From the NCBI RefSeq assembly GCF_017052585.1, contig NZ_JAFFHZ010000001.1:310001-374000 (forward strand): a stretch of DNA of 64,000 nt. The letters are read 5' to 3'. The translations under genes were made by a program, and so were the position numbers. The notes below the pieces were generated by a model, which was given only the letters and a program-made list of their open reading frames with translations, had not been told where the DNA came from and searched no databases. Source of the DNA: Paenibacillus apiarius (lineage in GTDB: Bacteria; Bacillota; Bacilli; Paenibacillales; Paenibacillaceae). This document shows positions 7,695 to 16,726 of this stretch, piece by piece (positions within the stretch are counted from its first letter, which is position 1; every line of letters begins with the position of its first letter).

Positions 7695-10034
7695 ATGAAG
7701 AGAAAAGGCTTCGCTCTTATCCTTGCCGCCTGTCTTGTTTTGTTGACGTCTGTGCCCGCATCCGCGTTCCTGGGAGAACAGCGGCTCGGCGCCGGCTCCT
7801 ATTCCACACTGCCGCCTGACGGAGCCAAGAATGCGCAGACCGACATATACCGGACCGAGCGGATGACCGGTCCCATGCCGACGAACCGCTGGTGGAGCAG
7901 CTTGGCGTGGAAGGCATACTCGGAAGCCCAATATCCCCATCCGCTTGCAGTGAAGAACGAAGCGAACGGACTCAGCATTTATGCTCCCGGCCCGCGCATA
8001 CAGGCAAATGCCTCCTGCGTGTGCGGCACGATGAGCGACACACCCGACTTCAGCGTTGGCCATACAGGCGCCTCTCCATTCACCGCAGCCTCCGCAGACG
8101 GTTACAGCGATTGGTTCATCAATGCGCGCTATGAAGCCGGAAGCGGTTCAATGAATGCCTCATATGGACTTGGCTCTCCCTATGTATACTTCACGTTCCA
8201 TGGCGGAAACCCCCGGATCTCCTTTCCCGCCTCCCCGGCTATTTGGTCTGGAGATGAACGTGATCCCGTGCTCGGCATTACGGCTCACGGCGCGCACTAC
8301 GGGCTGTTCGGGCCTTCCGGCAGCACATGGGACGGCATCGGAACCAGCACGCTGACGAATCATCTAAACGGGAAATCCTATTTTGCCATCGCCGCGCTGC
8401 CGGACAATCGCCCGGAGACGCTGCAGCAGTTCCGCCGCTATGCCTATGCCCATGTCACGGATACGAAGGTGTCATGGTCATATCATGCGGACCAGAGCGA
8501 AGTCGAAACGATCTATACATGGACGACGTCTGTTAAGGAAGGGACCGAACAGGGGACTATCTTCGCTATGTACCCGCATCAATGGAAGCACACCGATGCC
8601 GCCCTGCTGCCTTACGAATACGACAGCGTCCGCGGCGTCATGAAGACCGGGGCCGGGAACAGTCTGCGCACCGTAATGAAGTTCACGGGCGTGCTCCCTT
8701 CGCTTCCATTCAAGCTTAGTGCAGACGAGCGCGCTGTACTCCAAGGATATGTGAATGAGGCGCAAGCCGAAGCCTATTCGGGCCCGGCTGGCACGCATCA
8801 GGCGGGCAAACGGTTGGGCAAGCTGGCGACCCTCGCGCAGATTGCCGAACAAGCCGGCGATGCCGCAGCCGCCCGGCAGTTCCGCTCCGGCATGAAGGAA
8901 ATGCTGCAGGATTGGCTGAAGGCAAGCGACGACACGGGGCGGCTTAAGCGTTCCAAGCTATTCTATTACAATGATCGATGGGGCGCCCTCATCGGATATC
9001 CAGCGGAGAACGGCTCCGGCACGGAGCTGAACGATCATCATGCGCAATACGGCTACTTCATTCGGGCTGCGGCCGAAATCGCGCGCATCGATTCAGATTG
9101 GGCCAGCGACGGCCAATGGGGCAAGATGGTCAAGCTTCTCATTCAGGATATCGCCAATGCGGACCGCAGCGACACGCGCTTTCCATTCCTGCGCGGCTTC
9201 GATCCGTATGCTGGACACTCGTGGCAATCGGGCCACGACCAGTTCGCCGACGGCAATTACAGCGGGTCTCCTTCAGAAGCGATGAACGCATGGTCGGGGC
9301 TTATTTTGTGGGGAGAAGCGGCAGGCGATACGCTGATACGCGAATTGGGCATTTATATGTACACGACCGAGATGAACGCGATTAATGAGTATTGGTTCGA
9401 TGCCTACGAGACAAAGCAGCGGCAAGATTTCTCGCGTGCCAGCGCCAGTATGGTGTGGGGCGGCAAGACAGCTGGCAGCGGGTGGTCGAACCGTCTGGAG
9501 CAATCGTACGGCACGAGCTGGCTGCCTATCACCGCGGCTTCTCTCTATCTGGCGCACCATCCGGATTACGCCGACAGGAACTATGCGGCGCTTCTAGCGG
9601 AGAACGGAAGCACAAGCTTCAATCTATGGGCAGACCTCGTCTATATGTACCGTGCAGCCTCCGATCCGGAGGAAGCCGCATCGTTATTTGATGCCCATGC
9701 GGAAACCATGACACCGGAGGCAGGCAACTCCAAGGCGAACGCCTATTATTGGATTCACAGCTTGAAAGCTCTGGGGCACGCCGTTCCGGCGGTGACCGCC
9801 GACTCTCCGCTCTACGCCGTATTTAATAAAGACGGATCAAGGGCGTATGCCGTCTACAATATGACAAATCGGCCCAAAACCGTCACATTTTCTGACGGAA
9901 CCAAGGTAAAGGCCGAGCCTCTGGGCTTCGGCATCGCCTTCGTCGGACATGGAGATAGAGGCAACGAAAAAGTCCGCCCAGACCCGGATGACGGCAAGTT
10001 TCACATTCTCCCCGTTCCCCCTCATATGGAATAA
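7695..10034 (+). CDS. Secreted endo-1,3-beta-glucanase, glycoside hydrolase family 81
   Basis: 779 residues from ATG 7695, chosen because AAAGGAGGG lies just before it; the frame is open further upstream without a binding site. A Sec signal peptide covers residues 1-24 (cleavage after 'VPASA'). The N-terminal beta domain shows the family block 'GPMPTNRWWSSLAW'. The catalytic (alpha/alpha)6 domain has 'ELNDHHAQYGYFIRAAAE' near residue 445 and 'SEAMNAWSGLILWGEAAGD' near residue 525, which carry the GH81 acidic residues. GH81 enzymes invert the anomeric centre while hydrolysing beta-1,3-glucan, as found in fungal walls. It is monocistronic with its own terminator, and a repeat array lies upstream. 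Confidence 0.92.
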   Translation: MKRKGFALILAACLVLLTSVPASAFLGEQRLGAGSYSTLPPDGAKNAQTDIYRTERMTGPMPTNRWWSSLAWKAYSEAQYPHPLAVKNEANGLSIYAPGPRIQANASCVCGTMSDTPDFSVGHTGASPFTAASADGYSDWFINARYEAGSGSMNASYGLGSPYVYFTFHGGNPRISFPASPAIWSGDERDPVLGITAHGAHYGLFGPSGSTWDGIGTSTLTNHLNGKSYFAIAALPDNRPETLQQFRRYAYAHVTDTKVSWSYHADQSEVETIYTWTTSVKEGTEQGTIFAMYPHQWKHTDAALLPYEYDSVRGVMKTGAGNSLRTVMKFTGVLPSLPFKLSADERAVLQGYVNEAQAEAYSGPAGTHQAGKRLGKLATLAQIAEQAGDAAAARQFRSGMKEMLQDWLKASDDTGRLKRSKLFYYNDRWGALIGYPAENGSGTELNDHHAQYGYFIRAAAEIARIDSDWASDGQWGKMVKLLIQDIANADRSDTRFPFLRGFDPYAGHSWQSGHDQFADGNYSGSPSEAMNAWSGLILWGEAAGDTLIRELGIYMYTTEMNAINEYWFDAYETKQRQDFSRASASMVWGGKTAGSGWSNRLEQSYGTSWLPITAASLYLAHHPDYADRNYAALLAENGSTSFNLWADLVYMYRAASDPEEAASLFDAHAETMTPEAGNSKANAYYWIHSLKALGHAVPAVTADSPLYAVFNKDGSRAYAVYNMTNRPKTVTFSDGTKVKAEPLGFGIAFVGHGDRGNEKVRPDPDDGKFHILPVPPHME

Positions 10035-10093
10035 GACAGTATCACGCTGCATAAGACAGCTTCTGGACGCAAGGCACGCACGTGTTCACACAC

Positions 10094-10136
10094 AAGCACC
10101 CCCATGCACGACTGCATCGGGGGTGCTTCTTTTTTT
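10094..10136 (+). terminator. Intrinsic terminator after the GH81 gene
   Basis: AAGCACCCCC pairs with GGGGGTGCTT around an ATGCA/TGCAT inner stem, followed by a run of seven T. Confidence 0.9.
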
Positions 10137-10209
10137 GCAGGGAAGTATATTCCATATGTCGAAAATAAGAAAGCTAAACCGATAGCATCCAAATAAAGGA
10201 GGAGAAGCC

Positions 10210-11193
10210 ATGGAGCAACGAGAGCAAATCGATCCTCTGTTCATCGAATTAGCAGACATCTCTAAACCGTTATTCGGCTTTCAAATCGAGTCTTGGCAGC
10301 CAATCGCCCGCGGCTGGCTCAATAGAAAATGGAAAATCGCAACGGAGCAAGGGGAGTTCGTGTTAAAGAAATACCATTCGAACCGATTCAAAAATGTCGA
10401 GGTGCTTACCCGCGCATTGCAGCAGCAGCAAAGACTGCATGAAGCAGACATTCCATGTCCCAAATTGATGGCCGTCAAAGGACGGCTTCTTCACGCTTCC
10501 TCTGCGAACGAACCTTTCATCATCATGGATTACTGCGCCGGAGAAATCGTTAAACCAGGTCGTGTCAACCGGCAGCAAATGGTTGATCTCGGCACTGTCA
10601 CTGGTAAAATCCATCGGGTCTTGAACGATGGGACGCTAGGCAAAGAAAGCGAACCGCAATTTGTTCCGCCTGAACGGGAAGAAAGAATTTCGCATTGGCG
10701 GAATATGCTTGCCGGGGCTCAGCACAGTAATAACGGGCCACTGGCAGCCATCATCGAGTTACAAATGAAAGTGACAGAAACGTTGGACCTTGACGCTTTT
10801 TCCGAGTGTAAAACGGGCTGGGCCCATCGTGATCTATGGGTGGATAACATGTTGTTTCACAAAGATCGTTTGTCGGCGGTTCTTGATTTTGACCGGCTCC
10901 ACTTTGAATATCCTGAGCTCGATGTGGCGCGGGCCATACTGTCATGCGCATTGCATCATGGAGATTTTCACCAAGAGCTTGCCTCGGCATTTCTTGAAGG
11001 TTATCGGACGGAAACCGATTTTCCTCCCGGAACGTTAGTCCGCGCATTGCGCCTGCTTTGGTATTTGGAGAGTAAATGGTGGATCAGCGCCAATATGGAG
11101 GAGCACAACGCCGTTCAGACCCGATTTGCGGAGGAAATGATATGGTTAGCCCATAACAACGAGCGGCTTCCGTTCATTCTTGGGGATATGTAG
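10210..11193 (+). CDS. Phosphotransferase enzyme family protein (APH/CotS-type kinase fold)
   Basis: 327 residues with an AAAGGAGGAG ribosome binding site. It has the APH fold signatures: 'EFVLKKYHSNRFKNVEVL' (ATP-lysine), Brenner motif 'WAHRDLWVDNMLF' (HxDxxxxN, about residues 204-216) and metal-binding 'VLDFDRLHFEYPELDVAR'. It resembles the homoserine-kinase-like/CotS group more than true aminoglycoside kinases, so a small-molecule or cell-surface alcohol substrate is likely, but it cannot be named. It stands alone between the GH81 gene and the convergent sugar ABC operon. Confidence 0.8.
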   Translation: MEQREQIDPLFIELADISKPLFGFQIESWQPIARGWLNRKWKIATEQGEFVLKKYHSNRFKNVEVLTRALQQQQRLHEADIPCPKLMAVKGRLLHASSANEPFIIMDYCAGEIVKPGRVNRQQMVDLGTVTGKIHRVLNDGTLGKESEPQFVPPEREERISHWRNMLAGAQHSNNGPLAAIIELQMKVTETLDLDAFSECKTGWAHRDLWVDNMLFHKDRLSAVLDFDRLHFEYPELDVARAILSCALHHGDFHQELASAFLEGYRTETDFPPGTLVRALRLLWYLESKWWISANMEEHNAVQTRFAEEMIWLAHNNERLPFILGDM

Positions 11194-11241
11194 CTGCGTA
11201 ATGTTTCCGTACAGCCTAACGCCTCCACCACACCTGGAACA

Positions 11242-11277
11242 GAAAAAGGCGCACGATCCCGTCGTCAGAGATCGTGC
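11242..11277 (-). terminator. Intrinsic terminator of the sugar ABC operon
   Basis: On the minus strand an 8-bp stem GCACGATC with GATCGTGC around an 11-base loop is followed by GCCTTTTTC. It lies 80 bp past the end of the solute-binding protein gene. Confidence 0.75.
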
Positions 11278-11356
11278 ACCGCAGCACACCTCATTGAACT
11301 AGAAGTTCATCGCATAAACAGGTAACGTTTCCAAGTCAACAGGTCAGGATTTGGCC

Positions 11357-12736
11357 TTATTGCTCCACCGACCATTTCACCGCTTCGCTCTGCAGATCGG
11401 ACAATGTTTTGCCGATATCGGTCGGGTTGCCGTTCGCCGCTTGGCTGATAAACCCATTGATGACCGGCACCATGCGCGTATTGTAGAACGGATTCGCCTC
11501 GTCGAGCAAATTTTTGCGCGCGATATCCGCCAGCTCCATCGCCTTGGCCGTATAGATATCCTTTTCATCCACGAAATCGGCCTTCTTCAGCGTTGGCGTA
11601 GCCAAGGAATTTTCGTAAAAATACTTTTGCGTCTCGTAGCTCGTCAAAAACTTCATCACTTCCCATGCCGCCTTCTCATCCTTCACCTCCTTCGCCATGA
11701 CAATCGGGTCGACGGCAACCCAGCCTTCCCCATTCGGCCCCATATTCAATACCGGCACGAAGCGTTCGACCAGGCCGGAGCTGCCGGAGCTGCGGAATTC
11801 GTTGAATGCCGCCCCGCCGCTCGAATCTATGGCAATCGCGATGTTATTCTCCTCCATGCCGAAGTTCTCCGCCCCTTGCCCGTTGATGAAAGCTTTCGGG
11901 GCCAGCGGCGCGGCTTCCTTGAACCATTCGAGCACCTTCTTCATCTCTGGCGTATCCAGATTCCATTTCAAATGTTTCAAATCATCGAGGCTGCCTTCGA
12001 CGCCGTTGACGTCATAAGCGTATGACAATGACACGAAGGTGGATTGATTCAAGCTGTTGCCGCTGAACCAGAGGCCGTAATTTTGCTTCCCCGTCTTCGG
12101 ATTTTTGCCCGTCATCTTCTTGGCTTTCTCCAATATTTCTTCTGGAGCCGGATTCGCGGACAACGGCTCGACGCCCCATTCTTCGAACATCTGCTTGTCA
12201 TAGACGATCATCCGTTTACCAAGAATGATTGGAATGCCGAATTGCTTCGTTCCATCCAAGGAACGCACGCTGAAGGAGTTTTTGAAGACGCCTTCCAAAT
12301 AAATGCGCGGATCGAACGATTTGTCGTTCGCAATAAGGTCGTCAATATCCCGAATCAACCCCTGCTGGTAAAATTGATTCGCATAAGCTCCACCCGTATA
12401 TATCAGATCGGCGTCCTTCGAGAGCAGCATCGCTTTCTGCTTCGCCATCGCATTCTCCCATGGAATCTGCGTCACCTTCAGCTCGATGTTCGGATACATC
12501 TTCTTGAATGTGTCCTGGACATATGGATTGAAGCCGATCGTCTTTCGTCCGGTCAACGTATCGACTCCATTTTCCATCGCCCAGCCCGCAACCGCAATAC
12601 GAACCGTGCCCGTGATGTCCGATACCTTCTCGATTTTCCGCTCCCCGCCGCCCCCGGAAGAGGCCCCGCTTGAACATGCGCCGGCGAGCACTGCCAATGA
12701 CATGAAAAGACAAAGCCATACCGATTTTTTCATCAT
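11357..12736 (-). CDS. Sugar ABC transporter solute-binding lipoprotein
   Basis: 459 residues. The N-terminus is a lipoprotein signal with lipobox 'LAGAC' (Cys about residue 21), followed by a Ser/Gly-rich tether. The body matches family 1 extracellular solute-binding proteins (MalE/UgpB type): 'DTFKKMYPNIELKVTQIPWENA', 'KDADLIYTGGAYANQFYQQGLI' and 'EVMKFLTSYETQKYF'. It would capture an oligosaccharide or monosaccharide outside the membrane and hand it to the two permeases encoded upstream in the same operon. The start has a GGAGGGG binding site. No ATPase gene is present, so a shared MsmX-type ATPase is likely (inference). Confidence 0.9.
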   Translation of the reverse strand: MMKKSVWLCLFMSLAVLAGACSSGASSGGGGERKIEKVSDITGTVRIAVAGWAMENGVDTLTGRKTIGFNPYVQDTFKKMYPNIELKVTQIPWENAMAKQKAMLLSKDADLIYTGGAYANQFYQQGLIRDIDDLIANDKSFDPRIYLEGVFKNSFSVRSLDGTKQFGIPIILGKRMIVYDKQMFEEWGVEPLSANPAPEEILEKAKKMTGKNPKTGKQNYGLWFSGNSLNQSTFVSLSYAYDVNGVEGSLDDLKHLKWNLDTPEMKKVLEWFKEAAPLAPKAFINGQGAENFGMEENNIAIAIDSSGGAAFNEFRSSGSSGLVERFVPVLNMGPNGEGWVAVDPIVMAKEVKDEKAAWEVMKFLTSYETQKYFYENSLATPTLKKADFVDEKDIYTAKAMELADIARKNLLDEANPFYNTRMVPVINGFISQAANGNPTDIGKTLSDLQSEAVKWSVEQ

Positions 12737-12775
12737 GTTCCCCTCCGTTCATCACTGTAAGACCGATGTCACCCA

Positions 12776-13681
12776 TTATTGCTTGATGCCCGACAAAGCG
12801 ATGCTTTCTACGATATACCGCTGCAGGAACAAATAAAGCACAAGCACCGGAAGCAAGCTTACCGTCGTCGCGGCCATGATAATAGCCGGCATCCGGTTCA
12901 GACCTTGGTTGTATGTGAACATCGCCAGCCCGAGCTGAATCGTGTACTTTCCCGCATCGCTCAAGACGAGCAAGGGCCATAACAGATCATTCCATACTCC
13001 GAGAAACTGCAAAATGATGATCGTTGCCACGATCGGCGTGCATAGCGGGAAATAAACCCGCCAGAACACCGTTCCTTCCCTTGCTCCATCGATAATGGCC
13101 GCTTCGCGCAGCGTATTGGGCAGCTGATCGATGAACTGCTTCGCGAGAAACGTTCCGAATGCATAGTTCAACGCCGGCAAATAGAACGCCCAATAGGAAT
13201 CGAGCAGGCGCAGCTTGTCGAACAATAAATATTGCGGAATCATCGTCATTTCGAACGGTACCATCATCGTGCTGAGCGCCACGACCAATACAATGCCGGC
13301 ACCTCTGAACCGGATCTTGGACAACGCATAACCGGACAAAAACGCGGACAATAAGCTGACGATGATTACGCCGGCGGCGACGATGATGGAATTGAAAATG
13401 TATTTCAGCATATCGATATTAAGAAACGCGACTTCGTACGTGCGCATGGAAAATTGTCTCGGGAACAGCCGCGGCGGGAATGGAATATTCAGCCGGGCGC
13501 CCCAATCGAAGCTGGTGATGAGCATCCATAAAAAAGGAACGATCATGACGAGCGATCCCAATGAAAGGACGGTTACAAGGAGAATACGGCCCATGCGCTG
13601 GTTCCGCCGCTTGGAAGGAAGATTCGAGGACCGCCCCGGCCGGACAGGCTCATTCATGTTCCAGGAATTATATTCTGCCAT
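12776..13681 (-). CDS. Carbohydrate ABC transporter permease, MalG type
   Basis: 301 residues with six predicted membrane segments. The cytoplasmic EAA loop 'REAAIIDGAREGTVFWRVYFP' (around residues 190-210) docks the ATPase; the C-terminus 'RYIVESIALSGIKQ' is a hallmark of MalG-like permeases (ending G-x-V/I-K-G/Q). The start has GAGGAGG before ATG 13681. It is the second gene of the operon, 12 bp after the MalF-type gene and 39 bp before the binding protein. Confidence 0.93.
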   Translation of the reverse strand: MAEYNSWNMNEPVRPGRSSNLPSKRRNQRMGRILLVTVLSLGSLVMIVPFLWMLITSFDWGARLNIPFPPRLFPRQFSMRTYEVAFLNIDMLKYIFNSIIVAAGVIIVSLLSAFLSGYALSKIRFRGAGIVLVVALSTMMVPFEMTMIPQYLLFDKLRLLDSYWAFYLPALNYAFGTFLAKQFIDQLPNTLREAAIIDGAREGTVFWRVYFPLCTPIVATIIILQFLGVWNDLLWPLLVLSDAGKYTIQLGLAMFTYNQGLNRMPAIIMAATTVSLLPVLVLYLFLQRYIVESIALSGIKQ

Positions 13682-13693
13682 CCGTTGCCTCCT

Positions 13694-14623
13694 CTAATCG
13701 ATGTCATGACGGCGGTTCGTCCGCAGAATAAGCACCGTCAAGATCAGGATTACGATAAACAGCAGGTACGATGCGGCTGTCGCCAGTCCCATCTGATGTC
13801 CGACGAAAGCCGTTCGATAAATGTACAGCACCGATGTAAGCAGCGTGCCATCGGGATTGCCGGCCGTCCCGCCGATGAGCCATACATCGGTGAAACGCTT
13901 CATGCCGCCAATCGTGCCCATGACTGCCATGAACAAAAATACCGGGCGCAGATATGGAATGGTAATATAACGCCACTTGCGAATCCCGTTAGCCCCGTCC
14001 ACCTCCGCCGCCTCATACAAATCCCGCGGCACGCTCTGCAAGGCGGCCAGAAAAATGATCGTATTGTAGCCAAGCGCTCCCCACATGCTCATAAGCACGA
14101 TGCTCACACGTGAAAATGTCGGATCGGTGAACCAGCCGACCGGTCCGAGCCCGATTTGTCCGAGCAGAAAGTTAAGCAAACCTTCTTCTCCCGGGTAGAA
14201 CAGGAAGGAGAACAGAATGCTGGTCGCTACGGCGGAGACAACATTCGGGAGAAAGTAGACGCTTTTGAAAAAGTTCTTCCCGAACGTCCAAGGCAAGCTG
14301 TTAATCAGACTCGCCAACACGAAGGAGACGACGATGCCCGATGCGACGGACAAAACCCCCATGAACATCGTGTTGTACAGGGACCGCCAAAACACAAAAT
14401 CGGACAAAACGATGCTGTAATTGTGCAGACCGACCCAATGGCCCGTAATTCCGTTCGTCTGCTGGAAGCTCATGAACAAAGCCGCGGCAATCGGGTAGAT
14501 CGAGAAGCTGATGATTCCAAGCAGCATCGGTGCGGCGAACAGGTAGCCGATGCGATCGTTGCGTGTCCATCTCCTCTTCCGGACCTGCTTGCGTCCGGAG
14601 ATAGCGTTCACATTGGCTGACAA
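13694..14623 (-). CDS. Sugar ABC transporter permease, MalF type
   Basis: 309 residues, first gene of the importer operon. The start is a TTG at 14623 with AAGGTGG seven bases upstream. The N-terminus is basic ('GRKQVRKRRWTRNDRIGY') and is followed by six membrane segments; the EAA motif is 'YEAAEVDGANGIRKWRYITIP' (around 210). It pairs with the MalG-type permease to form the channel. It is transcribed divergently from an AraC regulator 126 bp away, which probably senses or controls sugar uptake. Confidence 0.93.
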   Translation of the reverse strand: MSANVNAISGRKQVRKRRWTRNDRIGYLFAAPMLLGIISFSIYPIAAALFMSFQQTNGITGHWVGLHNYSIVLSDFVFWRSLYNTMFMGVLSVASGIVVSFVLASLINSLPWTFGKNFFKSVYFLPNVVSAVATSILFSFLFYPGEEGLLNFLLGQIGLGPVGWFTDPTFSRVSIVLMSMWGALGYNTIIFLAALQSVPRDLYEAAEVDGANGIRKWRYITIPYLRPVFLFMAVMGTIGGMKRFTDVWLIGGTAGNPDGTLLTSVLYIYRTAFVGHQMGLATAASYLLFIVILILTVLILRTNRRHDID

Positions 14624-14749
14624 ATCATCACCACCTTAAGTTCAATTCAACGGCTGGGTGTCGCCTCTCTTGTTACGCGGAGAGGTAAGGTCCTTCACCA
14701 TCCATGTAAGCGGATACAAAAATTATAGATTGTTCTCGGGCGAGGTGAA

Positions 14750-15619
14750 ATGACCATTATGTTCAATTTCATGGATTATATAATCCGGGAGGCTTATTCA
14801 CGTGTTCCCGCTTGCGCCGATGGCTCCTCCCGCCGAATTCGCTCTTTGTGCCTGCAGGAATACGGACAGATCCGGCATGGGGATGGAAAGTATGAAAAAT
14901 TAGCGAGCGGTACTTGGATATTTTTGACGATAGAGCGTGGAACGGGCATGTTTCGGTGCGGGTGTGGCACGGATCGGCCGGTGCGTCCGGGCTCATGCTT
15001 TCTAATCCCTCCGGGCGAACTATTCGACCTCAATCCTTCCAAGGGGACAGGGTGGGAGCTTGCGTATGTGCTATTCACAGGGGAAAGAGGGATGGAGATT
15101 TGCGGTTATTTCGGTGATACGTCAGATCTCGTCTGGCATGCGGAACCGGGAGGAGCTTGGCGGCGTCAGCTTGAACAAATTGCAAGCATGCTGGAATACG
15201 CATCCCCCGCCCTCGCCGATCGGGCAGCGCTGTTGTTCGAATGCATGCTGTTCGACATGGCGCTTGGCGGCGGCAACGGATCAGGCCTTCCCCTTCCTTC
15301 ATCCGACAAAGCGGCCGTCCTAAATGCGATGAGCCAAGCCATCTATATGCCGATTGACGACCGGACGCTTGCCGATAACTTGAATATGTCCGTTCCGTCG
15401 CTGCGGCGCAAGGTGCGGCAGTATACCGGATGCGCTCTCCATGATTACTGGCACCGCCTGAAAATGGAAGAAGCCAAGCTGCTTCTGACGAACAGCCCGG
15501 CTCCGGTGAAACAAATCGCAGCACGATTGTGCTACGAGGATACGTATTATTTTTCAAGACTGTTCAAAAAAATCGTCGGGCTGTCCCCGCTGCACTACCG
15601 CGAGAAGGACAAGCCGTAA
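14750..15619 (+). CDS. AraC family transcriptional regulator (cupin + HTH)
   Basis: 289 residues. The N-terminal half is an AraC cupin-like sensor ('RCGCGTDRPVRPGSCFLIPPGE', about 80-100). The C-terminal half carries the double HTH: 'LADNLNMSVPSLRRKVRQYTG' and 'VKQIAARLCYEDTYYFSRLF' followed by 'GLSPLHYR', the classic AraC signature. It is divergent from the sugar ABC operon and so is its likely local regulator. The start could be ATG 14750 (GAGGTG only 3 bases before) or the in-frame ATG at 14759, which has better spacing. Confidence 0.88.
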   Translation: MTIMFNFMDYIIREAYSRVPACADGSSRRIRSLCLQEYGQIRHGDGKYEKLASGTWIFLTIERGTGMFRCGCGTDRPVRPGSCFLIPPGELFDLNPSKGTGWELAYVLFTGERGMEICGYFGDTSDLVWHAEPGGAWRRQLEQIASMLEYASPALADRAALLFECMLFDMALGGGNGSGLPLPSSDKAAVLNAMSQAIYMPIDDRTLADNLNMSVPSLRRKVRQYTGCALHDYWHRLKMEEAKLLLTNSPAPVKQIAARLCYEDTYYFSRLFKKIVGLSPLHYREKDKP

Positions 15620-15684
15620 TGGACGGGATTTACGGTCTTTTTCGCATTGAATTCGGCATGTCCCTAAGCAATGGTCTCCTCTGC

Positions 15685-16383
15685 TTACAGCATCCTGTTT
15701 CTTTTGATCAAATACGTTAGCGCGATTACGGCTGCCAGCAATACCGCCAGGATCCAAGTCACTTTGTACAACGTATCCGGGTCGCCCTTCGATTCGAGCG
15801 GCATGATATGGTCATCTTTCAATTCAGGCCGAATTAATTGCTGTACTCCGTCCCGGCTATGCCGCAGCGCGGCTTCATCCATCTCCGGCGCGATGCGAAC
15901 GGTTGCTCCATTGTCATATTTCCCGGTAATGACGCCGCTTTCGAAATAGAAGGCTAACGGAGCCCCGCCGCTATTTATGTAATATTCAAGGGCCTTATAA
16001 TCTGAGTTGGCCTCCGATCCATATATTTTGACTTGATCATTTTTGATTCGCAATGGAAACAGGCCCCACTTCGTATCGTACAAGTTCTGCGGCTCATTCG
16101 CTTCATCCAGTGACAGCAGCACTGTATCATGTATGGCCAACCGCTTCCATTGTTCTTTACAACACGCTTGATTGACAGTAATGATATGATTCGTCCGGAT
16201 ACCCGCTACGATATACATGACATGAACCTGCATGGAGGCGTCTTCCACTGAGCTGATTCGGCCAATAACGAGCGTATCCTGATCCTGATGGGTCAAGCGG
16301 TGCAGAAGGTCGGCTCCTTGTGCCGGCGGCATGAAAGCTATGCTTAGCATGAGAAAGATGCAGAGCGAGACGATCTTTTTCAC
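15685..16383 (-). CDS. Exported protein with C-terminal membrane anchor, unknown function
   Basis: 232 residues with a GTG start at 16383 and a strong AGGAGGAGG binding site. A signal peptide covers about residues 1-23 ('MKKIVSLCIFLMLSIAFMPP'). A single transmembrane helix near the C-terminus ('VTWILAVLLAAVIALTYLI', about 206-224) is followed by KRNRML, so the body is outside the cell with the tail inside. Residues 35-60 look like an OB-type 'DTLVIGRISSVEDASMQVHV' beta segment. I do not recognise a family. It is convergent with the AraC gene and stands alone. Confidence 0.7.
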   Translation of the reverse strand: MKKIVSLCIFLMLSIAFMPPAQGADLLHRLTHQDQDTLVIGRISSVEDASMQVHVMYIVAGIRTNHIITVNQACCKEQWKRLAIHDTVLLSLDEANEPQNLYDTKWGLFPLRIKNDQVKIYGSEANSDYKALEYYINSGGAPLAFYFESGVITGKYDNGATVRIAPEMDEAALRHSRDGVQQLIRPELKDDHIMPLESKGDPDTLYKVTWILAVLLAAVIALTYLIKRNRML

Positions 16384-16606
16384 GGGATACCTCCTCCTGT
16401 AAGATGAAAGTGCGAATTCCAGTTATATCGATAACTGCGCCCAACCGACATGTTTTTCCGTATTATACCATATAAAAAATAGAAAATGCTGTCAATAAGA
16501 AGAGCTAAAGATAGGACCGTTGTCCCCCCCCTTTTATCCACGATCCCGTCATCCTTACAATCGTGCTTTTAATGAGAATAACCAAAACGGAAAAGAAAAA
16601 AACCGT

Positions 16607-16726
16607 AAAACCAAAAGAGCCGCTCATTCATCTAATCAATGTAAGATTCTCCCTCTGCAAATCGTAACAAGGAGGGGAACATGAACGAATGATTAGAAAG
16701 AGACAGATTGGAGAGGTTGAAAAAGA
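16607..16726 (+). promoter_or_regulatory. Leader of first orphan binding protein, duplicated upstream module copy 1
   Basis: This 120-bp segment is homologous to 18602-18719 in front of the paralogous gene. Conserved blocks are CCAAAAGAGCCGCTCATT, ATCTAAT, CGTAACAAGGAGG and GGAGAGG-N11-ATG. Copy 1 has a Shine-Dalgarno (16669-16677) before a three-codon mini-ORF (ATG AAC GAA TGA, 16681-16692) upstream of the real start; copy 2 lacks it. The rest of the 16384-16606 gap shows only a C8 run at 16524-16531 and AT-rich promoter-like DNA. Confidence 0.55.

Noticed and set aside
16524..16531. C8 tract upstream of the first orphan binding protein as a phase-variation tract
   Set aside because: It is about 200 bp from the start and outside the promoter-like blocks, so an effect is not supported.
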